The notes below the pieces were generated by a model. The model was not told the origin of the DNA and made no database searches. It saw only the letters and a program-made list of their open reading frames with translations. The translations under genes were made by a program, and so were the position numbers. Of a DNA stretch of 64,000 nt, positions 53,227 to 62,169 are shown one piece after another (position 1 is the stretch's first letter; each line of letters opens with the position of its first letter). The stretch comes from Blautia sp. (GTDB taxonomy: Bacteria > Bacillota > Clostridia > Lachnospirales > Lachnospiraceae): NCBI GenBank assembly GCA_026169535.1, contig JAPFCU010000043.1, forward strand, positions 1 through 64,000, given 5' to 3'.

Positions 53227-53790
53227 ATGCAGAAAAACAATCATTCTGTACGTAACGTGAAAACCCTTGTATTTATGGCACTTCTGGTTGCCATGCAGCT
53301 TGTACTTTCCAGGATCTTTGTGATTGAACTGGGACCTTACCGTATCACGGTAGGAACCGTATGTACAGTGCTGGCAGGTCTTTGGATGGGACCTGTGGCA
53401 GGTGGTATCTGCGGCGGCTGCGCGGACATCATTGGATGCTTTATCAAGGGATATGCGGTAAATCCGTTTATTACACTTGCAGCAATTCTCTGGGGGGTAC
53501 TCCCGGCGCTTGCAAAAAGATTTTATGCAAACAAATCCAGAACAGGTAAGACCATAGGGATTTCTCTTTCTATTATCTGTACAGGAGCACTTTGTTCTCT
53601 TGTGCTTACAACAGCAGGACTTGTGATCTTCCTTGGATATTCTTTTTATGCGATCATGCCTGGAAGACTTGTCCAGTTTGCAATTATGATGCCTGTGTAC
53701 TGTGTACTGACCTGTTTGCTGTATTTCAGTCCTCTTACAACGCTGGTGGCAGGAAATACAACACCGCAGGTTATGGGCAAGGCAGCATAA
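53227..53790 (+). CDS. folT: ECF transporter S component for folate (FolT)
   Basis: This encodes 187 residues with five to six hydrophobic helices. The N-terminal LVFMALLVAMQLVLSRIFVIELGPYRIT and the glycine-rich MGPVAGGICGGCADIIG match folate-specific S components. It binds folate and works with the shared EcfT/EcfA module, which is encoded elsewhere. The THF riboswitch upstream supports the folate assignment. Confidence 0.93.
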   Translation: MQKNNHSVRNVKTLVFMALLVAMQLVLSRIFVIELGPYRITVGTVCTVLAGLWMGPVAGGICGGCADIIGCFIKGYAVNPFITLAAILWGVLPALAKRFYANKSRTGKTIGISLSIICTGALCSLVLTTAGLVIFLGYSFYAIMPGRLVQFAIMMPVYCVLTCLLYFSPLTTLVAGNTTPQVMGKAA

Positions 53791-53837
53791 GAAATTTTAA
53801 AAGAAAAATAAATGATAATTACATAACTGATTCCCCA

Positions 53838-53920
53838 TACAGGGACTGACACAGCTGGAGCAGATCAGACTCCAGATGCAGACAGAAATGTCTGGCTTCT
53901 GTGCCGGTTCCTGTATTTTT
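53838..53920 (+). terminator. Three-way-junction terminator behind folT
   Basis: An outer 17-bp stem (TACAGGGACTGACACAG with CTGTGCCGGTTCCTGTA) encloses two hairpins, CTGGAG/CTCCAG (53855-53875) and CAGACA-GAAA-TGTCTG (53879-53894), and is followed by TTTTT. This is more elaborate than a plain terminator and could be a stable small RNA. Confidence 0.6.
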
Positions 53921-54713
53921 ATTTATTAGGAATAGGGCAGTCTGCACCTGGAGCGGAAAGCGGAGATGTAGACTGTACCCGGAACCAGTAAGTATAAAAA
54001 TACTGAAATCCAAGTGAAGAATAGAGATTTTTAGCTGCAGTATTTCCCTTTACAACCTGAAGGTAGGCATGTTCAGACCCTTTTTTGCGGCCTTCTTTTA
54101 AAAGTCCGGTGCAGATCTGGCGGGCAAGCCCCTGGCCGCGATATTCTTCCTTTACATGAATGGCATAAATACCAATATAATCACGATCCAGAATCCCCAG
54201 TCCTGTAGCAACGATCTGATTATTTTTTTTCACACAGGCACAGATGGTGCGCTTAGGAATGGCGTGATACATGGATGGGACCACCGCTCTGTGTACAGGA
54301 TCTGTTGTTCCTTTCAGGTCAAAAAGGCTGGTGATCCAGGAATCGGGAATGTGATCTGTCAGGATGATATCATTACAGCAGGCATCTAAATGGGTATGAG
54401 CCAGATCCAGTGTCATGACCTCTGTAGTATGCTGGATCTCATATCCGCGGTTTTCCAGGGTATAGTCAAGATCAGGAGAAACAAGAGGGCTGATCTTAAA
54501 GACAGCAGGAGTTCCCAGCCTCTGATATTCATGTTCGCAGTAGGGAATTTTTTCTCTCCAGGGAAGGGAGGAGGCTCCGAACTGCTCTACGCTGTTGGTT
54601 CTGTGCGTATAAAAATGAGAAAAACGCAGGATCCAGCCGTCATACAGTTCCATTTTATATGACGGCCATGCATTTAAGGACATATCTTCGATTTTTTTTA
54701 TAGTTGTTTCCAT
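53919..54713 (-). CDS. GNAT family N-acetyltransferase
   Basis: This encodes 264 residues from ATG 54713 with TGGAGGGA upstream; a longer frame exists but lacks a site. The C-terminal half has the acetyl-CoA loop EEYRGQGLARQI and the final segment GNTAAKNLYSSLGFQ typical of GNAT enzymes; the N-terminal half (MELYDGWILRFSHFYTHRTNS) is a second, degenerate GNAT-like domain. The acceptor substrate is unknown. Confidence 0.9.
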   Translation of the reverse strand: METTIKKIEDMSLNAWPSYKMELYDGWILRFSHFYTHRTNSVEQFGASSLPWREKIPYCEHEYQRLGTPAVFKISPLVSPDLDYTLENRGYEIQHTTEVMTLDLAHTHLDACCNDIILTDHIPDSWITSLFDLKGTTDPVHRAVVPSMYHAIPKRTICACVKKNNQIVATGLGILDRDYIGIYAIHVKEEYRGQGLARQICTGLLKEGRKKGSEHAYLQVVKGNTAAKNLYSSLGFQYFYTYWFRVQSTSPLSAPGADCPIPNK

Positions 54714-54874
54714 GATCGGTCCCTCCAGTTCTATTATAAAAATGAATATTATGCATAAAATATGAATTAAATACATATATTATACATAATTGTAAATAAT
54801 TATGCAATATAAAAATTATTTGTAAAAAACAGTAGCTGTTCCGGAAGAACCTGCTGAGAAGCAGAAAAATAATC

Positions 54875-54940
54875 AGTCGAAAACATGTCGAAACTTGAAG
54901 AACGAATTTTCTGGACATATAAAGACGGATACCATATAAT
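54875..54940 (+). promoter_or_regulatory. tad operon promoter with two possible Spo0A boxes
   Basis: TGGACA (54912-54917), 17-bp spacer and TATAAT (54935-54940) form a good promoter. Upstream stand AGTCGAA (54875-54881) and TGTCGAA (54886-54892), 11 bp apart, matching the Spo0A box core TGTCGAA. The 343-bp gap 54714-55056 otherwise contains a leader with the hairpin CCGTC-AAGTCA-GACGG (about 54972-54987). Confidence 0.5.
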
Positions 54941-55056
54941 AAAACTCACCAGAGATCTTCTGGTATATCTGCCGTCAAGTCAGACGGATCTATCCCATTT
55001 TATTTTATTTAAAACAGACATATGAAAGGAGGCAAGGACGAATTTTAATTAAGGAA

Positions 55057-55548
55057 ATGCTGGTGCTGACGATTGCAGGGATTGCGGTTGTAATGGATAT
55101 TTCCAGCATGCGGATCAGCAATGGCTGGATCCTTTGTTCTCTTCTGACTGGATTTTTATACAGTATCAGCGGAAAAGGTCCCTGTTTCAGAGAGTTTGCT
55201 TTTGGAACTCTGATTCCTGCTGCAGTTCTTGGAGGATTGTGTTGGTTCAGGATGCTGGGAGCAGGTGATATTAAACTGATTTGTTCTCTTGGAGGGATTA
55301 TGGGGCCGGAGTCTGTCTGGCGCTGCATGGGAATTTCTTTTTTTATAGGAGCGGTTTTTTCATTGCTGTTTCTTGCCTTATATGGAAACCCGGCAGAAAG
55401 GCTCTGGTATCTGGAATCTTATATAAGAGATTATTTGAGAACAGGGGTCAGGAAACCTTATTACAGGAAAGGATCTGCGCTGGAAAATTTCCATTTTACA
55501 GTTCCGATATTTATGAGTGTAATGCTTTATGCAGGAGGTATATATTGA
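55057..55548 (+). CDS. Prepilin peptidase (A24, TadV/CpaA-like), first copy
   Basis: This encodes 163 residues from ATG 55057. The catalytic aspartates are in VVMDISSMRI and GAGDIKLI (GxGD motif), with about five helices. It cleaves the leader of Flp pilin and pseudopilins at the membrane. The AAAGGAGG site (55025-55032) lies 25 bp before the ATG, so an upstream ATT codon near 55042 could be used as start instead. First gene of the Tad operon; its stop overlaps the next start. Confidence 0.85.
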   Translation: MLVLTIAGIAVVMDISSMRISNGWILCSLLTGFLYSISGKGPCFREFAFGTLIPAAVLGGLCWFRMLGAGDIKLICSLGGIMGPESVWRCMGISFFIGAVFSLLFLALYGNPAERLWYLESYIRDYLRTGVRKPYYRKGSALENFHFTVPIFMSVMLYAGGIY

Positions 55549-56558
55549 AAAAGCATATTTTTGCGATTTGTGATCCGGAGGCGGAGTATGCCCGGAATTT
55601 TATGGATTATCTAAACAGAAAAAAGAACCTGCCATTTGAAGTGCAGGCATTTACCGGATCGGAAAGCCTTGTAGCTTATGGAAAGGAACACAGAATAGAA
55701 CTTCTTCTGATAGCAGAGGAGGCTGTGTGCGGAGAACTTCGTGATCTGGACATTGGTAAGATCATTGTTCTTACAGAAGGAGTAGGTTCTGCGGAAAAAA
55801 GTCCTTATGCAGGAGTTTATAAATATCAGTCTTCAGCTCAGGTAGTACGGGAAGTTATGGCCTGCTATGGAGAAGAAGCCTCAGTTTTGCCGGTACAGTC
55901 GCCTGTTTTGAAAAAAACAACAGAAGTACTGGGAATTTATTCACCGTCAGGACGATGTCTGAAAACCTCTTTTGCTCTTACTCTAGGGCAGCTGCTTGGA
56001 AAAAACAGACCGGTCTTGTATCTGAACATGGAGGAATATTCGGGATTTGACAGTCTTTTTGGGAAGAACTTTCCGGCGAATCTCAGCGATCTTTTATATT
56101 ATGTACGTCAGGGAGAACAGAACCTTACTGCACGGATTAACAGTATGGTGCAGACGGTGGGGCAGCTTGATTTCATTCCTCCGGTACAGTCACCTCTTGA
56201 TATACGAGGAACACCGTGGCAGGACTGGATCTGCCTGATCCGGGAAATTATGCTGCACAGTCCCTATGAGACATTGATACTGGATATTGGAAATGGGCTT
56301 GATGAGGTATTTCAGATCCTGGATATGTGCGGCAGGATTTATATGCCTGTTCTGCCGGATAAGATGTCCTGCTGTAAACTTGCCCAGTTTGAAAATCTGC
56401 TGCGAATTCTTGAGTATCCCCAGATTTTAACAAAGATAAGACGGCTGCAGCTTCCGTTTCACAGTGAACTGGAGAAAAGTGATTTTTATGTGGATCAGCT
56501 TCCATGGAGTAATCTGGGAGATTATGTAAAAGAACTGATCAGGAAGGAAATGATATGA
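55545..56558 (+). CDS. TadZ/CpaE-like pilus localisation ATPase
   Basis: This encodes 337 residues starting at TTG 55545 (AGGAGG at 55533) in a TTGA overlap. The first 130 residues form a receiver-like domain (HIFAICDPEAEYARNFMDYL), followed by a ParA/MinD-like part with a deviant Walker A (IYSPSGRCLKTSFALTLGQLL) and TLILDIGNGLDE. In Tad systems TadZ places the secretion machine at the cell pole. The family call rests on architecture and location, since the sequence is diverged. Confidence 0.8.
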   Translation: MKKHIFAICDPEAEYARNFMDYLNRKKNLPFEVQAFTGSESLVAYGKEHRIELLLIAEEAVCGELRDLDIGKIIVLTEGVGSAEKSPYAGVYKYQSSAQVVREVMACYGEEASVLPVQSPVLKKTTEVLGIYSPSGRCLKTSFALTLGQLLGKNRPVLYLNMEEYSGFDSLFGKNFPANLSDLLYYVRQGEQNLTARINSMVQTVGQLDFIPPVQSPLDIRGTPWQDWICLIREIMLHSPYETLILDIGNGLDEVFQILDMCGRIYMPVLPDKMSCCKLAQFENLLRILEYPQILTKIRRLQLPFHSELEKSDFYVDQLPWSNLGDYVKELIRKEMI

Positions 56559-57745
56559 GCAGAGAAACCTTTCAGATGCTCAGAGAGCTTCTGATGGAAA
56601 AACTGGATATGTCCCGGGAGATGACAGACAGAGAGATCCTGGAAGAGATCGATCATCTTATTTTGAGTCGTTTGCGGGATTCCTGTATTTCACTTAAAGA
56701 AAAAGTCCAGCTGAGACAGGAGCTGTTTCATTCTGTACGCAAGCTGGATGTGCTTCAGGAACTGATTGAAGACGAGACTGTTACAGAAATCATGGTAAAT
56801 GGACCAGAGGCAATTTTTGTGGAAAGAGGAGGAAAACTGGGAAGATGGAATAAATGCTTTACTTCCAGGGAGAAACTTGAGGATGTGATCCAGCAGATTG
56901 CAGGAAGATGCAACCGTGTGATCAATGAATCTATGCCCATTGTGGATGCCCGTCTGGAAAATGGAGCCAGAGTAAATGCAGTGATCAGACCTGTGGCATT
57001 AAATGGTCCGATCCTCACCATACGCAGATTTCCGGACAAGCCGATAACTATGGACAGACTGATCACTTTGGGAAGTGTTACCTGTGAGTGTGCCAGATTT
57101 CTGGAGGCTCTTGTAAAGGCACGGTATTCTATAGTGATCGGAGGTGGAACAGGCAGTGGGAAGACTACGTTTTTAGGTGCATTATCGAATTTTATCCCGG
57201 AGGATGAGAGAATCATTACCATTGAAGATAATGCGGAACTGAAGCTTCAGGGAATCCAGAATTTGGTACGGCTGGAAGCAAAGATGGCAAATATGGAGGG
57301 AGCTGTTTCTGTCAGTATCAGGGATCTTATACGAACAGCACTGAGAATGAGACCAGACAGGATTATTGTTGGAGAAGTCCGGGGAGGTGAGGCGGTGGAT
57401 ATGCTCCAGGCACTTAATACAGGACATGAAGGCAGTCTTAGTACTGCTCATGCGAATTCTGCCCTGGATATGCTGAGTCGTCTGGAAACTATGACACTGA
57501 TGGGAGTAGATCTGCCCCTGGAGGCCATACGCAGGCAAATTGCTTCAGGAGTGGATATTCTGATACATCTTGGACGTATGAGAGATAAGAGCAGAAAAGT
57601 TCTGGAAATTGCTGAGGTCTGTGGATTTAAGGCTAATGAGATAGTTACACAAACGCTTTATCGATGGGAAGAGGGGAAGGGTTTGATGAAGACGGCGGAA
57701 CTCTGTAATCGTGAAAAGCTGATACGGGCAGAGGTGAATATATGA
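56555..57745 (+). CDS. tadA: Tad pilus assembly ATPase TadA/CpaF
   Basis: This encodes 396 residues. The N-terminal part with VTEIMVNGPEAIFVERGG and the ATPase with Walker A GGGTGSGKTT (about 196-205), the RMRPDRIIVGEVRGGEA Walker B/Asp-box and the GHEGSLSTAHAN His-box are typical of CpaF. It powers pilus assembly from the cytoplasm. It overlaps its neighbours on both sides by 4 bp. Confidence 0.95.
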   Translation: MSRETFQMLRELLMEKLDMSREMTDREILEEIDHLILSRLRDSCISLKEKVQLRQELFHSVRKLDVLQELIEDETVTEIMVNGPEAIFVERGGKLGRWNKCFTSREKLEDVIQQIAGRCNRVINESMPIVDARLENGARVNAVIRPVALNGPILTIRRFPDKPITMDRLITLGSVTCECARFLEALVKARYSIVIGGGTGSGKTTFLGALSNFIPEDERIITIEDNAELKLQGIQNLVRLEAKMANMEGAVSVSIRDLIRTALRMRPDRIIVGEVRGGEAVDMLQALNTGHEGSLSTAHANSALDMLSRLETMTLMGVDLPLEAIRRQIASGVDILIHLGRMRDKSRKVLEIAEVCGFKANEIVTQTLYRWEEGKGLMKTAELCNREKLIRAEVNI

Positions 57746-58500
57746 ATCAGGATAATAGAAAGAAAAATTATGAAGAATATCATTTTACAGGAAAGGAAGC
57801 AGTTAAATACTGTTTGCAAAGTACAATGCTGTGCGGGGCGGCAGATTATCTGTTTTATCAAAACTGGTGGTATATGCTGGCAGCAGTTCCGGCAGCAGTG
57901 CTGTTTATCAGAATGAAAAAACGTCAGCGAATTAAAGAGAGAAAGAAAAAACTGAATTATCAGTTCCGAGATGCGCTGAATTCTCTCAGCGTTGCCGTAC
58001 AGGCTGGATATTCCGTAGAGAATGCTGTGACAGCATGCCGAAGAGATATGGAAAGACTTTATCCTGAGGAGGCGGATATTGTACAGGAATTCCGATATAT
58101 GGAAAGTCAGAAAAAAGTCAGTGTTCCTGTAGAGGAATTATTTCTGTCCTTGGGAGAACGAAGCGGCATTGAGGATATTGAAAACTTTGCAGCTGTTTTC
58201 AGTACTGCAAAGCGTACCGGCGGAGATATGGATAAGGTAATACAGACGTCTGCCAGGATGCTTGGGGATAAGATTGACGTTCAGAAAGAAATTGAGGCAA
58301 CTCTTTCTGCCAAGAAAGCGGAGCAGACGATCATGAGCCTTATGCCGGCAGGGATCATATTGTATCTGCAGCTTACATCGCCGGGATTTCTGGAAGTTCT
58401 CTATGGAAATGCATTTGGAATTTTTGCTATGACAGTCTGCCTGGGAATTTACATTCTTTCCTACTGGATGGGGAAAAGAATTGTGGATATTGATGTATAA
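57742..58500 (+). CDS. tadB: Tad inner-membrane platform protein TadB
   Basis: This encodes 252 residues. Two hydrophobic segments near 35-52 and two near the C-terminus (about 190-242) flank the cytoplasmic T2SSF domain (RDALNSLSVAVQAGYSVENAV). It forms the membrane platform with TadC. Starts in the ATGA overlap with tadA. Confidence 0.88.
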   Translation: MNQDNRKKNYEEYHFTGKEAVKYCLQSTMLCGAADYLFYQNWWYMLAAVPAAVLFIRMKKRQRIKERKKKLNYQFRDALNSLSVAVQAGYSVENAVTACRRDMERLYPEEADIVQEFRYMESQKKVSVPVEELFLSLGERSGIEDIENFAAVFSTAKRTGGDMDKVIQTSARMLGDKIDVQKEIEATLSAKKAEQTIMSLMPAGIILYLQLTSPGFLEVLYGNAFGIFAMTVCLGIYILSYWMGKRIVDIDV

Positions 58501-58538
58501 GAGCAGACAGAATGTGGAAAACATACAGGAGACAGAAT

Positions 58539-59564
58539 ATGTGGGTACATATAGTGATTTTTACTGCGGCTTTTGGCCTGGTGCTGTTCAGTAAGGCTGG
58601 GTGGATACACTGGGGACTTCTGGCAGATAAAAAAGGAGTACGATTGTTTCTGACAGTGGCTGTTGGCTGCAATCTTCTGGGGATGCTCCTGACCTGGAAG
58701 GGAGGAGAAAACGCTTACAGCAGCGGACTGAGAATTCCGAGAGATGCGGCTGGCATTTACGAACAGGAATATACGATTTCTGTAGATGGTGAGAGAAGAG
58801 GGACAATGAATATTCAGATTCCTCAAAAAGAAAGCGAACAGGATGATCAGGAACAGTATTTGGAAAAAGAGAATCCGCAGGATCTAAAGAAGCGGGAGTT
58901 TCAGGAGATGCTGGAAAAATATAATCAGGAAAAACAGGATCCGGATTATTATTATCTTCCTTCGCAATGGAAGGGGCATAGACTGGAATGGGAAAGACCG
59001 AAAGAACATACAGGAGAGCTTCTGGCTTCACTGGGCTTTTTTGCAGCGTTTCTTTTACTTTTAAAAGAAACCAAAGAAAAACAGGAGAAAGAGCTCCGGC
59101 GGTCTGAACAGCTTCTTATGGATTACCCGGGGATTATTATGAAATTTGCCCTTTTGATACAGGCGGGAATGACTGCGAGAAAAGCCTTTCAAAAGATTAC
59201 TGCCGATTACAGACGGAGAGGAAATAAAGTATCACATTTTGCATATGAAGCAATGGCTGCAGCCTGTAATGAAATGGACAGCGGTGTGGCAGAAATAGAA
59301 GCTTATAGAAGATTTGGAGAACGATGTAGTCAAATGAAATACAGGACCTTTTCTACCCTTCTTATTCAAAATCTGCAGAAGGGAAGCAGAAGACTGGCAG
59401 AACTGCTGGAAAAAGAAGCTCTGGAGGCCTGGGATGAAAGAAAAAGAAAAGCCCGTGTACTTGGAGAGGCGGCAGCAACTAAGCTTCTGGTACCCATGAT
59501 AATGATGCTTGCAGTAGTGATGGCAGTGATCATGATTCCTGCATTTCTCTCGTTTTATGGATAG
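58539..59564 (+). CDS. tadC: Tad inner-membrane platform protein TadC
   Basis: This encodes 341 residues from ATG 58539, which has AGGAG at 58528; an ATG at 58512 has no site. The T2SSF signature ALLIQAGMTARKAFQKI lies near residue 208, and hydrophobic helices are at about 4-20, 33-48, 168-180 and 318-338. A charged insertion (about 95-160, rich in E, K and Q) is longer than usual. Partner of TadB. Confidence 0.86.
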   Translation: MWVHIVIFTAAFGLVLFSKAGWIHWGLLADKKGVRLFLTVAVGCNLLGMLLTWKGGENAYSSGLRIPRDAAGIYEQEYTISVDGERRGTMNIQIPQKESEQDDQEQYLEKENPQDLKKREFQEMLEKYNQEKQDPDYYYLPSQWKGHRLEWERPKEHTGELLASLGFFAAFLLLLKETKEKQEKELRRSEQLLMDYPGIIMKFALLIQAGMTARKAFQKITADYRRRGNKVSHFAYEAMAAACNEMDSGVAEIEAYRRFGERCSQMKYRTFSTLLIQNLQKGSRRLAELLEKEALEAWDERKRKARVLGEAAATKLLVPMIMMLAVVMAVIMIPAFLSFYG

Positions 59565-59580
59565 AGAGGGAGGTGAGACA

Positions 59581-59760
59581 ATGAAAAAAATACGGGAACT
59601 GGCAAAGAGTTTTATAATGGAAGAAGATGCAGTAGGTGTTGTGGAGATCATTTTAATCCTTGTGGTATTGATTGGTCTTGTGATTATTTTTAAGGAGCAG
59701 CTTACAAGTCTGGTCAAAAATATTCTGGCTAAGATTACAAAACAAAGTAATTCTATTTAA
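59581..59760 (+). CDS. Flp1-like pilin
   Basis: This encodes 59 residues with GGGAGGTGAG before ATG 59581. A short leader ends with EEDAVG, followed by VVEIILILVVLIGLVIIFK, the hydrophobic helix of Flp-type pilins with a Glu near its start; a short basic tail follows. It matches the Flp1-like domain of Firmicutes and is the likely major pilus subunit, cleaved by one of the two prepilin peptidases. Confidence 0.9.
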   Translation: MKKIRELAKSFIMEEDAVGVVEIILILVVLIGLVIIFKEQLTSLVKNILAKITKQSNSI

Positions 59761-59837
59761 AAGTTACAGAGAACAGACGCTTTATGGCACAGCCGTTTTT
59801 ATGATCCGGGAAAGGATATCAGAAAGGAAGGATATTT

Positions 59838-61319
59838 ATGAAAAGAGGCAGTATTACGATATTTTTAGCATTGATATTAAGTCTTCTTCTATCACTGGTA
59901 TGCACCAGTATTGAATCCGTAAGAATGGCTGCTGCCAGAACTCAGATTCTTAACAGTATGGATATTGGTCTGTATTCTTTGTTTGGGCAGTATGACCGTA
60001 TTCTTCTAAAAGATTACGACCTTTTTTTTCTCAATGGATCCGGAAACAAGGGAAAAATTAATCTGTCATCTTTATATGATGAACTGGAAAACTATATGAA
60101 GCCGTTGCTGGAACAGAATAGTCAGAAGCTCGCTGTCAAACAGGGGGGATTTTCTGGATATCGTCTGGCAACTGATCAGGATGGGGAGGTGTTTTTTCGG
60201 CAGGCAGTAACTTATATGAAGAAAACATTAGGGGCTCAGGGGATTCAGAGTCTGATCAATCGGTTTCAGGAACAGGGAGAACGTGTGAGGGAAGCAGAGG
60301 AAACAGGTAATCAGGCGGAAGGAAATCAGTCTATTGAGAGCTACGATGCAGAAATGGAGGCAGCAGCACAGAACAGTGAAGCTGCTCATCAGGAATCGGA
60401 GAATACTTCAGGGGAAAATGGCGGGCAGACCGGGGAGCCGGAAATTTCTGATGGAAACCAGCCGTCTCAGGTAGTGAATCCTATACCGATCCTGAAAAGA
60501 ATCCGCAATATGAGTCTTCTTGATCTTATTGTACCTGCGGAAAAAGGTATCTCGGAAAATACAGTGGAAAAATCTTCATTATGTTCTGGCCGAAGATGTG
60601 AGAAAGGAATGGGCATGTTGGAAGAAGTCAAAAAAGATGATTCTTATATTTCTCAGCTCTTATTTCAGCAGTATCTGGAAAACAGACTGGGATGCTATAC
60701 AGCCCCGGCTGACTGTAATCTGAAATATCAAAAAGAATATCTTCTATGTGGGAAGAACAGCGACAGGGAAAATCTTAAATCAACAGCCAGTCGGCTTCTT
60801 ATGGTGAGAGAAGGAGTCAATGCAGCATATCTTATGACAGATCCGGTAAAGCGGGCGCAGGTACAGAGTATGGCGCTTGCTATTGCATCGGCCTTTCTGG
60901 TTCCACCTGCATCTGTGATCATAGAAGCGGCTCTTCTTCTGTGCTGGTCCTTTGGAGAAAGCCTTTTGGATCTCAGAGAATTATTTCATGGGGGAAAAGT
61001 ACCTTTTGTCAAACATGCTGGAAATTGGCAGCTAGCATTAGAAAATCTGGCTGATCTTATGGAGAATCTGGACAGTGGAAGAAGAAATGATGAAAGCGGA
61101 CTTTCTTATGAAGAATATCTTCAGCTTATGATAGTGTCTGAGTCGAAAAAAAATAAAGTGAGCAGAGGCATGGATATGATAGAGATGTGTATTAGAAGCA
61201 GTACAGGGCAAAAGGGATTCAGATTAGATCACTGTATAGAGGCAATAGAAGCTTCTGTGGATGTAAAGGCAAATCGAAAAAAGATATTTACAGTAAAAAA
61301 ACAGTACAGCTATCTATAA
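59838..61319 (+). CDS. DUF5702-like Tad-associated membrane protein
   Basis: This encodes 493 residues. The N-terminus (KRGSITIFLALILSLLLSLVCTSIESVRMAAAR) is a pilin-like signal anchor with TadE/TadG-like features. A large outer part follows, with a low-complexity linker (about 155-215). Late hydrophobic stretches at about 335-375 may enter the membrane. It resembles the DUF5702 proteins encoded in Tad operons of Clostridia, perhaps a minor pilus component. Confidence 0.75.
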   Translation: MKRGSITIFLALILSLLLSLVCTSIESVRMAAARTQILNSMDIGLYSLFGQYDRILLKDYDLFFLNGSGNKGKINLSSLYDELENYMKPLLEQNSQKLAVKQGGFSGYRLATDQDGEVFFRQAVTYMKKTLGAQGIQSLINRFQEQGERVREAEETGNQAEGNQSIESYDAEMEAAAQNSEAAHQESENTSGENGGQTGEPEISDGNQPSQVVNPIPILKRIRNMSLLDLIVPAEKGISENTVEKSSLCSGRRCEKGMGMLEEVKKDDSYISQLLFQQYLENRLGCYTAPADCNLKYQKEYLLCGKNSDRENLKSTASRLLMVREGVNAAYLMTDPVKRAQVQSMALAIASAFLVPPASVIIEAALLLCWSFGESLLDLRELFHGGKVPFVKHAGNWQLALENLADLMENLDSGRRNDESGLSYEEYLQLMIVSESKKNKVSRGMDMIEMCIRSSTGQKGFRLDHCIEAIEASVDVKANRKKIFTVKKQYSYL

Positions 61320-62156
61320 TTGACCATTGGACATGAAATGAGGTGCAGAAAGGTGTTTTTTCAGAAGAAAAGAAAATTTATAGATGGGAAGGATCAAGAT
61401 TATTGGACAGACAGTAAAAGGAGAGAAAGGATATGTACTCTGTTGCGCTTCTGGCTCCTGTTTCCCCCGATGAACAGGCGAGGCGGTCATTCTTCTGAAA
61501 AGACATCTTTGTGTGCCTCTTTCATAAGAAAAGCCAGTATTGCAGTGGAAACTGCTTTGGTACTGCCGTTATTTTTTCTTGGGATGGTTACTTTAATCTC
61601 CTTTATGGATATTTATAAGATGCAGTCAGAGCATCTTCATGCATTATGTGAACAGGCAAAAGAAGCAGGAATGTACGCATATATGCTGGACGGGAAAGGA
61701 CCAGATGAGCTGACGATACCGGATGTATATTCGTACAGTCCGATAGGGGGGCTGATTCCTTTGCCAAAAGTATGGATGCATAATACTGTTAAGGTTCATA
61801 CATGGACAGGCACAGATCACAGAGCATTCTCCGAAGAAGAAAAACCATCGGAAGAAATGGTCTATGTAACGGAGTCAGGTTCTGTATACCATAGAAATCC
61901 TGGATGCAGATACCTGCACGTGGCTTTGAATCAGATTCCGGGTTCCAGTATAGTTTCAGCTCAGAATGCTCAGGGAGAGAAATATTATGCCTGTGAAATC
62001 TGCAGCAAAAATCAAAAGCCGGCGGGAATAGTTTATATTACAAAAAATGGGAATCGTTATCATAACCGGGAATCCTGCAGTGGTCTGAAGCGGACGGTGC
62101 GTCTTGTGAAAATTTCTGATGTGCATGGAATGGGAGCCTGTGGCTCCTGTGGATAG
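61320..62156 (+). CDS. TadE-like pseudopilin with C-terminal Cys/His repeats
   Basis: This encodes 278 residues if begun at TTG 61320; the true start may be later, as the first 70 residues are basic with no clear ribosome site. The TadE-like anchor is ASIAVETALVLPLFFLGMVTLISF (about 72-95), with the Glu typical of pilin-like segments. The C-terminal third has two repeats, each YHxxxxC ... CxxC (VYHRNPGC ... CEIC and RYHNRESC ... CGSC), which probably bind metal outside the cell. The combination is unusual for a pseudopilin. Lies between DUF5702 and the second peptidase. Confidence 0.75.
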   Translation: MTIGHEMRCRKVFFQKKRKFIDGKDQDYWTDSKRRERICTLLRFWLLFPPMNRRGGHSSEKTSLCASFIRKASIAVETALVLPLFFLGMVTLISFMDIYKMQSEHLHALCEQAKEAGMYAYMLDGKGPDELTIPDVYSYSPIGGLIPLPKVWMHNTVKVHTWTGTDHRAFSEEEKPSEEMVYVTESGSVYHRNPGCRYLHVALNQIPGSSIVSAQNAQGEKYYACEICSKNQKPAGIVYITKNGNRYHNRESCSGLKRTVRLVKISDVHGMGACGSCG

Positions 62157-62169
62157 GGAGAGGGATATA

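Noticed and set aside
53592-53849. Alternative 85-residue frame inside and after folT
   Set aside because: Shadow frame of folT without a ribosome site.
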